Positions 24,086 through 33,392 of a stretch of DNA of 41,787 bases are shown here, one piece after another; the stretch's first letter is position 1; every line of letters begins with the position of its first letter. The notes under the pieces are model-generated. The model made no database searches, had not been told where the DNA came from, and worked only from the letters and a program-made list of their open reading frames with translations. Origin of the DNA: Symploca sp. SIO1C2 (GTDB taxonomy: Bacteria > Cyanobacteriota > Cyanobacteriia > Cyanobacteriales > Coleofasciculaceae); NCBI GenBank assembly GCA_010672925.1, contig JAAHFP010000049.1:1-41787 (forward strand). Direction: 5' to 3'. The translations under genes and the position numbers were made by a program.

Positions 24086-26230
24086 GTGAGAACTCCAATT
24101 GTCCTCCAGCATAGTGAAGAAGATTGCGGTGCGGCTTGTCTTGCCACCGTAGCCAAACATTATGGTCGTACTTTTGCCCTCAGCCGCACCAGAGAAGCTG
24201 TTGGTACAGGAGCACGAGGGACAACATTGCTAGGCTTGCGGCGAGGAGCAGAGGCTTTGGGCTTCAATGCCAGTCAGGTAAAAGCAACCCCAGAGTTACT
24301 CAAGCGCATAGAGCGGATTCCCTTGCCAGCCATTATCCACTGGAAAGGTTATCACTGGGTAGTGCTCTATAACCAACGGCGTAGAGGTTTTGTAGTTGCA
24401 GATCCGGCAGTGGGGGTATACTACCTCAGTCGTCAGGAACTACTAGAAAGCTGGAGTAACGGAGTGATGCTGCTCTTAGAACCCAATAAAGAGCGGTTTC
24501 ATCAGCAGCCTAATGACAAAATTGAGGGGTTTGGTCGCTTTCTCAAACGAGTCTGGCCTTATCGTTTTATTTTACTAGAAGCGATCGCTATCAACATTGC
24601 CATTGGTTTACTAGCTTTAGCCATGCCGGTAATGATGCAAATCCTTACCGATGATGTACTGGTGCGGGGGGACACTCAACTACTCACCACTGTGGTTATT
24701 GGGGTAGTAGCAATTAATCTGTTTCGCAGTGGTATTGACTTAGTGCAGTCTCACCTAGTGGGGCATTTTGCTGAGCGATTGCAGCTAGGGCTCTTGCTGG
24801 ACTATGGCTATAAGCTACTACGGCTACCACTAGCTTACTTTGATGCCCGCCGCAGTGGAGAAGTAGTTAGTCGCATTGCCGATGTGCGCCGGGTGAATGA
24901 CTTAGTAGAAGAGGTGGTGTTGGAACTACCCAGCCAGTTTTTTATCGCTATTATTTCCTTGGCTGTAATGTTGCTCTACAGTTGGGTACTCACCCTAGCA
25001 TCGATTGTGGCATTTTTACTGGTAATTGGCGTTAACCTGCTCTTCTTACCTGCCTTACGCCGCAAAACTCGCCAAATCATTATTGAAGGCTCGGAGAACC
25101 AAGGATTTTTGGTAGAAACTTTTCGCGGTTCTATGGTGCTGAAAACTACCCAAGCTACTCCCCAAGCCTGGGATGAATACCAGCGGAACTTCAGCCGCTT
25201 AGCCAACCTCAACTGGAGTCAGTTTAAGCTAGATCTGTATAGCGGTTTGGCTACTGACCTGCTCTCTGGTCTGACTAATATTGGTTTACTGTGGTTAGGC
25301 AGCTTTTTGATTATCAATGGCAGCCTTAGCATTGGTCAATTGATTGCTTTTAGTGGTCTGAGTGGTAACTTTTTAGGTTTTCTCGATTCGGTGGTGGGGC
25401 TAGTTAATGAGTTTATTACTGCTCAGGTGGTAATTCAGCGTCTGTCAGAAGTGCTAGATGCTACCCCTGAAGATGGGCAAATGGAGAACAAACCCTGGGC
25501 AACTCTTTCCGGCACTGCTGATATTGTTTGCAAAGACCTGAATTTTCACCATGCTGGTCGGGTAAATTTGTTGCAAGACTTTAACTTGACAATTCCTGGT
25601 GGTCAAGTAACAGCACTAATTGGACAATCGGGTTGCGGTAAGAGTACTTTGGCGAAACTGCTGGGAGGATTGTATCCACCCCAGTCGGGGAATATTCGTT
25701 TTGGTTCCTACAACCAGCAGGATCTTTCTCTGGAATGTCTGCGCCAGCAGGTAGTGTTAGTACCCCAAGAACCCCATTTTTGGAGCCGGTCGATTCTAGA
25801 AAACTTTCGATTCTCGTTTCCCTATGTAACTTTTGAGCAGGTAGTGGCAGCCTGTCAAGTAGTGATGGCGGATGAGTTTATCAGTGAACTGCCGGACAAA
25901 TATCAGACAGTGTTAGGGGAATTTGGGGCAAACATTTCCGGTGGACAACGACAACGATTAGCGATCGCTAGGGCAATAGTAACAGATCCTCCTGTATTGA
26001 TCCTAGATGAATCCACAGGTGCCCTCGATCCAGTGTTGGAAGCTAAGGTACTGGATAAGCTACTGTTTTCCCGTCAAGGTAAAACTACTATTATCATCAG
26101 TCATCGCCCAAGGGTAATTTTGCGGGCTGATTGGGTAGTGTTTATGGATAAAGGTGAATTAAAGGTTCAAGGAACTCCCAGTGAGTTAGAGCAAATACCT
26201 GGCGAACATTTAGATTTTTTGACACCGTAG
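24086..26230 (+). CDS. peptidase-C39-containing ABC exporter (bacteriocin/RiPP type)
   Basis: 714 aa. An N-terminal C39 cysteine protease (1-125): Q8, catalytic C14 in EEDCGAACLA, H90 in KGYHWVVLY, D106 in VVADPAVG. Transmembrane domain about 150-430. ATPase domain with Walker A GQSGCGKST, signature ISGGQRQR, Walker B VLILDESTGALD and H-loop IISHR. PCAT exporters cleave double-glycine leader peptides and export the core. All catalytic residues are present. The start is GTG (24086); an in-frame stop lies 15 nt upstream, so no longer form exists. No double-Gly precursor or HlyD-like adaptor was found in the window. Confidence 0.93.
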   Translation: MRTPIVLQHSEEDCGAACLATVAKHYGRTFALSRTREAVGTGARGTTLLGLRRGAEALGFNASQVKATPELLKRIERIPLPAIIHWKGYHWVVLYNQRRRGFVVADPAVGVYYLSRQELLESWSNGVMLLLEPNKERFHQQPNDKIEGFGRFLKRVWPYRFILLEAIAINIAIGLLALAMPVMMQILTDDVLVRGDTQLLTTVVIGVVAINLFRSGIDLVQSHLVGHFAERLQLGLLLDYGYKLLRLPLAYFDARRSGEVVSRIADVRRVNDLVEEVVLELPSQFFIAIISLAVMLLYSWVLTLASIVAFLLVIGVNLLFLPALRRKTRQIIIEGSENQGFLVETFRGSMVLKTTQATPQAWDEYQRNFSRLANLNWSQFKLDLYSGLATDLLSGLTNIGLLWLGSFLIINGSLSIGQLIAFSGLSGNFLGFLDSVVGLVNEFITAQVVIQRLSEVLDATPEDGQMENKPWATLSGTADIVCKDLNFHHAGRVNLLQDFNLTIPGGQVTALIGQSGCGKSTLAKLLGGLYPPQSGNIRFGSYNQQDLSLECLRQQVVLVPQEPHFWSRSILENFRFSFPYVTFEQVVAACQVVMADEFISELPDKYQTVLGEFGANISGGQRQRLAIARAIVTDPPVLILDESTGALDPVLEAKVLDKLLFSRQGKTTIIISHRPRVILRADWVVFMDKGELKVQGTPSELEQIPGEHLDFLTP

Positions 26231-26362
26231 CTAAAAGAAATATTTAATTAAATTAATAATTAATAATTAATTTAGCAATTTTCGCATCCTTGAGGTATAT
26301 TTCCTATTCCCAAAGACTAATAACTAATGTACCTCACAAGTATGATCAACACTATCGTTATT

Positions 26363-26662
26363 ATGACTTATCGATATACTTTGGATGGTAGTTGGTTAAA
26401 TAAAATAAGAACCATATATACTCGATCGCTTTCAGTTTTACCAACCAACTCCAGATTCTTTACGTTACAAAATCATACATGGTGGCTGGATTGTGATTCT
26501 GCTGGTGAATTTGAGCTGATCCAGCAACAGGTAGAAGCACTACCAGGTCGAAAATTTGTTGCTCCTCGCACGGAAACTGAGAAAGCTATCCTGGGGCTTT
26601 ACTCTGTGGGGGTTAGTTTTGACTATGGTTTGAAATTAGGAACTTTCACAGGAGACTCTTAA
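26363..26662 (+). CDS. hypothetical protein downstream of the C39 exporter
   Basis: 99 aa from the ATG at 26363 (MTYRYTLDGSWLNKIRTIYT). Upstream in-frame starts at 26327 and 26342 would run through a GTACCTCAC repeat tail and are less likely. HTWWLDCDSAGEFELIQQQV and RKFVAPRTETEKAILGLYS suggest a small alpha/beta protein; no recognised domain and no double-Gly leader. Lies 132 bp after the exporter on the same strand; a functional link is unproven. Confidence 0.55.
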   Translation: MTYRYTLDGSWLNKIRTIYTRSLSVLPTNSRFFTLQNHTWWLDCDSAGEFELIQQQVEALPGRKFVAPRTETEKAILGLYSVGVSFDYGLKLGTFTGDS

Positions 26663-26950
26663 CATATATTATTTTACTTGATACTTTTTCAATTTTAGAT
26701 TTTAGATTTTAGAATGTTACCATTAATAATTACCCTGTACCCTAAAACTTACCGGCTAAAACCTGAGAAATTTTCAATTTCAACCCTGAAAAGTAGGAGA
26801 AACAATTGCCATTTCTCCGGTCAAGAAAATCTCATAATAGCGTCCTTCATTAAGGAGTAAAATAAGTGTGGAATTCGGGGTGGAACTGGCATCTTGCCAG
26901 TTCAGAGTTAAAACAGGCTAGAAGCCTGTTCCACGGTTCATTAGTGAGTA
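26663..26950. other. non-coding region with hairpin repeats
   Basis: (ATTTTAG)n at 26692-26713; TGGAACTGGCATCTTGCCAG (about 26880-26900) and AGAAGCCTGTTCCACGG form hairpins of a dispersed family. No gene seen. Confidence 0.6.
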
Positions 26951-27350
26951 ATATCAAGTTCGGATAAACAGTTATAATTCCCTTCTCTCTTGCAACTTTC
27001 TTTCTTCCCTCCTGCTTCCGGTTCCCCTCCTTGGAGGGGTTAGGGGCTGACAAGGGTAGGTTTTTTACTTTCGGGTTGGGACAAGACAAGGAGGACAAGG
27101 AAGACAAGGTGACAAGGGAGTAAAACCGTACAAAATCCTGTTCGGTTCGCCAAAATTGTTGATGTTGAAAAGCCCAGTTTTTCGTAAAAAATCCTCCTTG
27201 TCTACTGCTCCCCTCCAAGGAGGGGTTGGGGGTGGGTTCCTTCCTTGTCTCATTTTCACCTAAATATTAAAAACCTACCCTTGTGAGGGGGTTAGGGGTG
27301 GGTTATGCCTTCTTGCCACCGAAGTGTAAGTATTCAACCGAACTTGATAT
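26951..27350. mobile_element. inverted-repeat element, family D, long copy
   Basis: ATATCAAGTTCGGATAAACA at the left and, from the right, ATATCAAGTTCGGTTGAATA. The interior holds CCCCTCCTTGGAGGGGTTAG-type palindromes and GGACAAGGAAGACAAGG tracts. The short inverted copy at 39420-39561 shares both ends and the inner GTGTAAGTATTC and GTTATAATTCCC blocks but lacks about 260 bp. No convincing coding sequence. Followed at 27351 by a lone family E end. Confidence 0.75.
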
Positions 27351-27385
27351 AAGTTGACACCAATGGCAGACGTGCACTCTCACTC

Positions 27386-28255
27386 CTACAGATCACTATG
27401 AGCTTGAGTGATTAATCTACGAGCAACCGTTTGAATACCAGTATGCTCAAAATAATTGGTGCTTGAATCCAAAAAAGCTGCCAAATAATCCAATTTGTCA
27501 TCAGCAATCTCTATAAAAACCCCTAGATTTTGAGAAAGGGAGCTAGGGTTTAAACCTACAGATTGGGCTAAGTTAGCCATCCAATCTCCAATAGCATCAA
27601 AACTTTCATTGATAAAGCTGGTGGCATCAGTATCAGGAAGAAATTGACTAACTGCTCCAAAAGCCGGACTTCCAGTAACATCCTCATCCGCAAGCTCTTC
27701 CCTTATTTTGGAAACAAAGTCTGCACCAAGGGGAAGTACTCCATCTAGGGCAATTAAGCCTGCCATACGCATTAATGCTTCATTCTGATAGTTCTCCTTG
27801 AGGGAACTTACCAACTCACTAGGATTGAGGGTCAAACCATTGAGCTTGCTATAAGCGATTAATTCCCCCACCAGTTTGATTTTTAAGTCAACGCTTTGAA
27901 GGGAGTCTGCTTTGGGAGTTAGTTTATCTAAGAAAGGGATAAAACTGAAGGTATCACCAATTTTGTCGGCTAAAGCTGCTGCGGCGACAGCTTTGTCTGC
28001 ACCATCTAGGGTGCGATAAAGCCAGATAGCTGTTTGGTATCCCTGACTCTTGTCATCGTACAAAGCAATAGCACGTTCACGAATGTTCTCAATCGTTGCT
28101 GAGTCAGTCTCCCCTGTAATCGCACTGATGGTGTTGTCGAAGCCTACTAAGTTTTCCCACTGACCAGGTACAATAAAATCAAGGGCTTTGAGAACCTTGA
28201 CGGTGAGGTTGTCGGTAGGCAGGTTATCAACCAATTCAACAATTGAGCCACTCAT
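27386..28255 (-). CDS. conserved hypothetical protein
   Basis: 289 aa, predominantly helical and acidic (MSGSIVELVDNLPTDNLTVK, then VPGQWENLVGFDNTI). Motifs such as RERAIALYDDKSQGYQTAIWLYRTLDGADK look like a helical repeat or globular bundle. No signal peptide or membrane helix. I do not recognise a named family. It follows mntC on the same strand (86 bp), so it may be read through from the same promoter, but a metal-related function is not shown. Length and codon use look like a genuine gene. Confidence 0.75.
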   Translation of the reverse strand: MSGSIVELVDNLPTDNLTVKVLKALDFIVPGQWENLVGFDNTISAITGETDSATIENIRERAIALYDDKSQGYQTAIWLYRTLDGADKAVAAAALADKIGDTFSFIPFLDKLTPKADSLQSVDLKIKLVGELIAYSKLNGLTLNPSELVSSLKENYQNEALMRMAGLIALDGVLPLGADFVSKIREELADEDVTGSPAFGAVSQFLPDTDATSFINESFDAIGDWMANLAQSVGLNPSSLSQNLGVFIEIADDKLDYLAAFLDSSTNYFEHTGIQTVARRLITQAHSDL

Positions 28256-28341
28256 GATCTAAGCTTCTTGTACTAGAATTTACAGTTATGTTCAAGATTA
28301 CCAGAGCTTGTAGGGATTGATTGAGCGAATAAGTCTGGATT

Positions 28342-29301
28342 CTATCTCTCAAAAGCGGTAAAATCTCCCCCCAGTGCTTCGACAATGGTGCGAGTATTGG
28401 CTGCCAGCATCTTGACATAGGTGTCGCCATCACTACCCGCTGCGCCAATTGAATCAGAATAAAGTTCTTCTGGTGCTAACTTTACTCCAGCTTCTTGGGC
28501 TACAGTTTTGATCAGATCAGGATTAATGGTGGTTTCAGCAAAAATCGCTGGAACTTTAGTCGCTTTAATCCCATCAGCTAAACTTTTAATTGTCCGAGCA
28601 CTAGGTTGTTCTTCGGTACTCATACCAATTAGAGTACCTGTAACTTGTAATCCGTAAGCACTAGCATAGTATTGAAAGGCATCGTGGGTAGTAACCAGCT
28701 GGCGCTGCTGAATGGGGATAGTTTGAATCTGTTGAGAAATCCAGCTATCCAGCTGCTGCAATTCCTCGGTAAGTCGTGCCGCATTTTGGTTAAATTCTTC
28801 CTCGTCTTCCGGAGAGAGGGCAATCAACTGGTCACGAATACTATTGACCATCTTAATCCCATTTTCTGCATCACCCCAAACATGAGGGTCTGGCTGTTTT
28901 GTCCCTTGGTAGTCGAAATCTAAGGGGGTCACAACTTCCCCAACGGCAAACTTATTGGCATTGACCCCAGCAGCATTCATCTGTTTAATCAACCCTGGCT
29001 CCAGATTGTAACCGTTGTAGAGAATCAAATCTGCTGCTTCCAATGCCTGACTATCTGCGGGCACTGGTTCATAAACATGGGGATCGGCTCCTGGTTGTAG
29101 AATGCCTGTTAGCTCAATCTCGTCTCCTCCTACTTGTTCTGTCAAGTCTTGAATAATTGTGCTCGTGGCAACGACATTAGGTCTATCATCATTATCACTA
29201 TTTTGGTTGGTGCTGTTGACCTCGCAACCGCTTAGCCAAAATCCCAGGAAGACAGCAGCGGCTAGTTGTAGGTAGATGCGGAGAGATGGATTTCTATTCA
29301 T
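28342..29301 (-). CDS. mntC: Mn/Zn-type ABC transporter substrate-binding lipoprotein
   Basis: 319 aa. Signal peptide with lipobox WLSGC, lipid attachment at C26, so periplasmic and membrane-tethered. Cluster A-I fold: VVATSTIIQDLTEQVGGDEI, LQPGADPHVYEPVPADSQAL (metal-binding His), GTKQPDPHVWGDAENGIKMV, THDAFQYYASAYGLQ and FAETTINPDLIKTVAQEAGV. There is no His/Asp-rich loop between the two halves, which favours manganese (MntC/PsaA-like) over zinc (ZnuA), though by eye this is not proof. Divergent from mntA and mntB, whereas the Synechocystis genes I recall form a single mntCAB operon. Confidence 0.87.
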   Translation of the reverse strand: MNRNPSLRIYLQLAAAVFLGFWLSGCEVNSTNQNSDNDDRPNVVATSTIIQDLTEQVGGDEIELTGILQPGADPHVYEPVPADSQALEAADLILYNGYNLEPGLIKQMNAAGVNANKFAVGEVVTPLDFDYQGTKQPDPHVWGDAENGIKMVNSIRDQLIALSPEDEEEFNQNAARLTEELQQLDSWISQQIQTIPIQQRQLVTTHDAFQYYASAYGLQVTGTLIGMSTEEQPSARTIKSLADGIKATKVPAIFAETTINPDLIKTVAQEAGVKLAPEELYSDSIGAAGSDGDTYVKMLAANTRTIVEALGGDFTAFER

Positions 29302-29418
29302 GGTGGTGAAATTTTTTCATTGAGACTTACTTATGCTTTTTCATATTCTTCTCATTTTTTAGGTTATAGTATTTTAATCAGAAAAATTGGGGAAATAAAC
29401 CCCATCCTTAAGCCTCGA
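29302..29418. promoter_or_regulatory. divergent control region of the metal transporter
   Basis: Only 117 bp separate the outward-facing mntC and the chosen mntA start, so promoters for both must lie here. An AT-rich stretch with TTATAGTATTTTAATC (29362-29377) may contain a -10. No recognised Mur/Zur-type palindrome was found. Confidence 0.4.
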
Positions 29419-30213
29419 ATGAAAACTTTCACTTTCCGTACTGCCAGGGCAATCCCCAGACAAGCTGAAGAAATCCATAACAATACCGCTTCTGTTGGCA
29501 TATTGAGCATTCAGCAACTGGGGGTACAGTACCGTTTGGTAGAAGCTTTGAGGAATATTAACTGCCAGATCAAACCTGGACGACTGACAGGAATCATTGG
29601 ACCGAATGGTGCTGGCAAAAGTACTCTGATGAAAGCCATGCTGGGATTAATTCCCACTACTACCGGCAGAGTATGGTATCAGGGAAAGCCTTTGATGGAG
29701 CAATTAACCAAGGTAGCTTATGTACCCCAGCGCTCACAAATTGATTGGACTTACCCTGCTATAGTCTGGGATGTGGTGTTGATGGGTAGAGTGCGAAAAA
29801 CTGGCTGGTTTCGTCGTTTTTCCACAGTATCCCAACATCGAGCAGCAGAAGCTTTAGACCGGGTAGGGATGAGGGATTTTAGTGAGCGCCCTATCGGACA
29901 GTTATCGGGAGGGCAACAGCAGCGAGTTTTTCTGGCTAAAGCCCTAGCTGAAGAAGCGGAAATTTTCTTGTTTGATGAACCGTTGGCTGGGATTGATAAA
30001 AAAACCGAAGCAGTAATTTTTGATATTCTTCATGAACTAGCTGAAGCTGGCAAAATTGTACTAGTAGTTCACCATGATTTGGGAGTCGCGATCGCTAATT
30101 TTGATGACTTGATTTTGCTGAATCGGGAGTTAATTATTTATGGTTCCCGGCAATTGGTAATGAGTACAGACAATTTGCAACAAGCTTATGGGGAATTAAG
30201 AATTAAGAATTAA
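29419..30213 (+). CDS. mntA: Mn/Zn-type ABC transporter ATP-binding protein
   Basis: 264 aa. Walker A GPNGAGKST, Q-loop VPQRSQIDWTYP (the DWxxP is typical of metal-chelate importers), signature LSGGQQQRVFLAKAL, Walker B IFLFDEPLAGID and H-loop VVHHD. The ATG at 29419 is chosen over an upstream TTG at 29320 because the extra 33 residues are not family-like; the conserved domain starts near VGILSIQQLGVQYRL. Followed by mntB after 88 bp of heptamer repeats. Confidence 0.9.
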   Translation: MKTFTFRTARAIPRQAEEIHNNTASVGILSIQQLGVQYRLVEALRNINCQIKPGRLTGIIGPNGAGKSTLMKAMLGLIPTTTGRVWYQGKPLMEQLTKVAYVPQRSQIDWTYPAIVWDVVLMGRVRKTGWFRRFSTVSQHRAAEALDRVGMRDFSERPIGQLSGGQQQRVFLAKALAEEAEIFLFDEPLAGIDKKTEAVIFDILHELAEAGKIVLVVHHDLGVAIANFDDLILLNRELIIYGSRQLVMSTDNLQQAYGELRIKN

Positions 30214-30291
30214 GAATTAAGAATTAAGAATTGATAATTGGGAAATCCCTACCACCTACCACCTACCACCTAACACCTAACACCTACCACC
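30193..30291. repeat. two heptamer arrays between mntA and mntB
   Basis: (AGAATTA)n at 30193-30231 overlaps the mntA stop codon; (CACCTAC)n and variants at 30249-30291 end just before the mntB start. Expansion here changes the intergenic spacing of an operon. Confidence 0.8.
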
Positions 30292-30301
30292 CAAATGAGA
30301 T

Positions 30302-31150
30302 ATGTGGGATATATTAATTGAACCTTTGCAATCTGGCTTTATGCAGCGAGCGATAGTTACTGCTGTTTTAGTCGGTATTGTCTGTGCCTCGGTGGGTAGC
30401 TATTTGATGGTGCAGCGGTTGGCGTTACTGGGAGATGCGATTAGTCACTCGGTATTGCCGGGACTCGCGATCGCGTTTATTATTGGTGCAGATCTGTTTT
30501 TAGGGGCATTTATTGCCGGTATTTTCAGTACAGTGGTGATTACTTGGATTAGGACGCGATCGCCAATCAAGGAAGATGCAGCAATGGGTATTGTTTTTTC
30601 TGCTTTCTTTGCCCTTGGTATTACTTTAATTACTATCGTCCAAAAAGACAATAAAATTGACCTCAATCACTTTCTCTTTGGCAATATTTTGAGTGTTAGT
30701 CAAGAAGATGTAAGGAATACAGCCATTATTACCGGGATTGTCTTGGCAATAGTTGTGCTGCTTTACAAGGAATTGATGTATTACACTTTTGATCCCCTAG
30801 GAGCTAAAGCGGCTGGTTTGCCTACCAATCTGCTGGACTTTGGTTTAATGATTTTGATTGCTCTAACTATAGTGGCCAGTCTCCAGGCAGTGGGAGTGAT
30901 CTTAGTTCTAGCAATGTTGATTATTCCCGGAGCAACGGCTTATTTATTAGTGAAGCGACTGCATCAGATGATGATTTTGGGTTCAGTAATTGGAGTAGTG
31001 GCTAGTGTCAGCGGTATGTATCTCAGCTACTTTTTCAATTTACCTTCTGGTCCGGCGATTGTTTTAGTAGCTTTCGGGTTGTTTATGCTAGCGTTTTTGT
31101 TTAGCCCTACTCAAGGTGTATTGACTCATCCTGCTTCTAAATCCAGTTAG
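30302..31150 (+). CDS. mntB: Mn/Zn-type ABC transporter permease
   Basis: 282 aa with eight or nine hydrophobic segments. MQRAIVTAVLVGIVCASVGS, GDAISHSVLPGLAIAFI and the EAA-like ALQAVGVILVLAMLIIPGAT are hallmarks of the FecCD-related ZnuB/MntB permease family. Inner-membrane partner of the preceding ATPase and the divergent lipoprotein. The start ATG at 30302 overlaps the end of a heptamer array with GAG at suitable distance. Full length for the family (270-290 aa). Confidence 0.92.
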   Translation: MWDILIEPLQSGFMQRAIVTAVLVGIVCASVGSYLMVQRLALLGDAISHSVLPGLAIAFIIGADLFLGAFIAGIFSTVVITWIRTRSPIKEDAAMGIVFSAFFALGITLITIVQKDNKIDLNHFLFGNILSVSQEDVRNTAIITGIVLAIVVLLYKELMYYTFDPLGAKAAGLPTNLLDFGLMILIALTIVASLQAVGVILVLAMLIIPGATAYLLVKRLHQMMILGSVIGVVASVSGMYLSYFFNLPSGPAIVLVAFGLFMLAFLFSPTQGVLTHPASKSS

Positions 31151-31230
31151 GGCTTGCTGAATAAGTAACGGGAAACACGAGGCAAGGGGGATGGCAGCCC
31201 CTTGTCCTAATCCCCTTGGCGGTGGCTATA
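31151..31230. mobile_element. family B-related element after mntB
   Basis: The right end CCTTGTCCTAATCCCCTTGG, then CGGTGGCTATA, matches family B. The left end is diverged (GAATAAGTAACGGG). Begins directly after the mntB stop. The following 31231-31360 carries CCGGAAAT repeats and no gene. Confidence 0.45.
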
Positions 31231-31360
31231 ATCAAAAAAATTCACCACCGTTACAATAATGAAAATTACTCCGGAAATTAAACATACTTCCGGAAATAAA
31301 AACATCTCCGGAAATTGAGAGGGAAGTTATGTACACCTATATAACAATCCCAACCTATTT

Positions 31361-33220
31361 ATGTCGCGCTTAAAGAGTATGATTTTGGGGTTTAGCGCTT
31401 CTATTCCCAGCGCTATCCTGTTTGCTAACCTTTATCCCAACAATGGACTTGCTGCTGTACCAGCAAGGGAACCAGAAATCGGTGAGGCGATGGAAGCTGC
31501 TATCCCAAGGGAAATAACTGCTCCACAATCAAACTCTATTTCTATACTCGAAGAGGATTCAGAAAAACTAGCACAACAAACTGACCCCAACCGGGAGCGT
31601 TTTCTACAACCGCCTCCGGTACTTGAACCTTTACCCGCTGAATCAACGGAAAATGAGCCTGTTATCAGTCCTCCTACCCAAGAATCTCCTAGCAATTCTT
31701 CGGATATTGAACCATCGGAAGTGACATTTTTTATTCGTAAAATAGAGGTAATTGGTTCTACAGTTTTTTCTCCAGAGCAGTTTATACCTTTTACTGAACC
31801 TTTCGAGGAACGCTCTGCTACCCTTACTGAACTTCAAAGCGTCACCGATGCCATTGACCAACTTTATTTGGATGCTGGTTATATTACCTCTAATGCTGTC
31901 CTAGCAGATCAAGAAATTATCGATGGTGTGGTCAAGATTCAGATAATTGAAGGTAGCTTGAGTGAGATTCAGGTGGAAGGGACTCAAAGACTCAATCCTA
32001 GTTATATTAAAGACCGTATTGGCTTAGGAGTAACGACACCACTGCGAGTTGATAGGATTGAAGATCAACTGCGTTTACTCAGAGCTAACCCCTTATTAGA
32101 AAATGTAGAATCAAGTCTACGCTCTGGTGACCAACTAGGTGAAAGTATTTTGATTGTGCGAGTTAAGGAAGCTAAGGCTTTTTCTGGTAATGTGAGTATA
32201 GATAACTATTCTCCCCCCAGTGTAGGTTCCGAGCGCTTGGGAGTTTCCCTAGGCTACCTCAACTTAACTGGTACTGGAGATGACCTTGCTGCTTCCTATT
32301 ATCGTTCCACCACCGGCGGGTCGAATATTTGGGACTTGAGCTATCGGATTCCCCTTAATCCGATGAACGGAACCCTACAACTGCGTACTGTCATCGACCG
32401 CAACAAGATCACAGACCCCCAATTCGCTGAGTTGGGTATTACAGGGGAATCGGAACTCTATGAATTGAGCTTTCGCCAACCTTTGATTCGTACTCCCCTA
32501 GAAGAATTGGCTCTTTCAGTAGGATTTAGCTACAAGGAAGGTCAAACTTTTATCTTTGATAATATTCCTCAGCCTTTTAGTATTGGTGCTGAAGCAGATG
32601 GGGTAACTCGCACCAGTGTGTTTCGCTTTGGACAAGATTATCTCAGACGGGATTCCCAGGGAGCTTGGTCTGCGCGATCGCAATTTAGCATTGGTACTGG
32701 CTTGTTTGATGCTACAACTAATCCATCACCGATTCCTGATGGTAACTTTGTCAGCTGGCTGGGTCAAGTACAACGGGTACAACGTCTTGATCAGAATAAC
32801 CTGTTGCTAATGAGTTTGGATGTGCAACTTACTCCTGATAGTCTCTTACCATCGGAACAGTTTGTCATTGGAGGTGGACAATCCCTTAGAGGCTATCGCC
32901 AAAATGCTCGTTCCGGGGATAATGGATTTCGTGTTTCCGTTGAAGACCGCATCACTCTACAACGGGATGAAGGAGGAATTCCCATTGTCCAACTAGTACC
33001 ATTTATAGATCTCGGACAAGTTTGGCATGACTCGGATAATCCTGATCCACTACCAAGGCAAACTTTCCTTGTTAGCGCAGGTTTGGGATTATTGTGGGAG
33101 CCAACACCAGGTTTGAATATCAGCCTCGGTTATGGCTATCCCTTGATTAATTTAGATGACCGTGGCACTAATGCTCAGGATGAGGGCTTTTTCTTTGGTG
33201 TTAATTTTAAGGCATTTTAG
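31361..33220 (+). CDS. TpsB-family outer-membrane transporter (ShlB/FhaC-like)
   Basis: 619 aa. N-terminal hydrophobic signal (about 1-33) and a Pro/Glu-rich linker (60-115). A POTRA domain (FFIRKIEVIGSTVFSPEQFI, about 124-200) is followed by a second (LSEIQVEGTQRLNPSYIKDR). The C-terminal 16-strand barrel includes the hallmark VIGGGQSLRGYRQN, equivalent to the conserved RGY/F tip of loop L6. These proteins secrete TpsA haemagglutinin/haemolysin-like exoproteins through the outer membrane. No TpsA gene is in the window, so the partner lies elsewhere. Ends FFFGVNFKAF, with the C-terminal aromatic Phe recognised by BamA. Confidence 0.92.
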   Translation: MSRLKSMILGFSASIPSAILFANLYPNNGLAAVPAREPEIGEAMEAAIPREITAPQSNSISILEEDSEKLAQQTDPNRERFLQPPPVLEPLPAESTENEPVISPPTQESPSNSSDIEPSEVTFFIRKIEVIGSTVFSPEQFIPFTEPFEERSATLTELQSVTDAIDQLYLDAGYITSNAVLADQEIIDGVVKIQIIEGSLSEIQVEGTQRLNPSYIKDRIGLGVTTPLRVDRIEDQLRLLRANPLLENVESSLRSGDQLGESILIVRVKEAKAFSGNVSIDNYSPPSVGSERLGVSLGYLNLTGTGDDLAASYYRSTTGGSNIWDLSYRIPLNPMNGTLQLRTVIDRNKITDPQFAELGITGESELYELSFRQPLIRTPLEELALSVGFSYKEGQTFIFDNIPQPFSIGAEADGVTRTSVFRFGQDYLRRDSQGAWSARSQFSIGTGLFDATTNPSPIPDGNFVSWLGQVQRVQRLDQNNLLLMSLDVQLTPDSLLPSEQFVIGGGQSLRGYRQNARSGDNGFRVSVEDRITLQRDEGGIPIVQLVPFIDLGQVWHDSDNPDPLPRQTFLVSAGLGLLWEPTPGLNISLGYGYPLINLDDRGTNAQDEGFFFGVNFKAF

Positions 33221-33221
33221 G

Positions 33222-33336
33222 GGAGCGCGACACACCTAAAAATGTGTAATAAATTTTAGATTTTAGATTTTTGGTAGTGCGATCGCGTAGCGTGCACACT
33301 ACATCTATTCCACCATTTTAGCTGTGTCACGCCACA
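33222..33336. mobile_element. inverted-repeat element, family C, copy 2
   Basis: GCGCGACACACCTAAAAATG at the left and TTCCACCATTTTAGCTGTGT, then CACGCCAC, at the right form imperfect inverted repeats. The interior has (ATTTTAG)n and GCGATCGCGTAGCGTGCACA. It starts 2 bp after the tpsB stop codon. Confidence 0.68.
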
Positions 33337-33392
33337 ACGATAGGTAAATTTTTTCGGAACTGGTCTCCCCCTAACCCTTGCTACTTCAAGTT

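Noticed and set aside
26850-27259. Open frames of 64-122 aa in the family D element
   Set aside because: Composed of dispersed repeats (SSLSSLSCP, NPPPTPPWRG); no start context or conserved domain.
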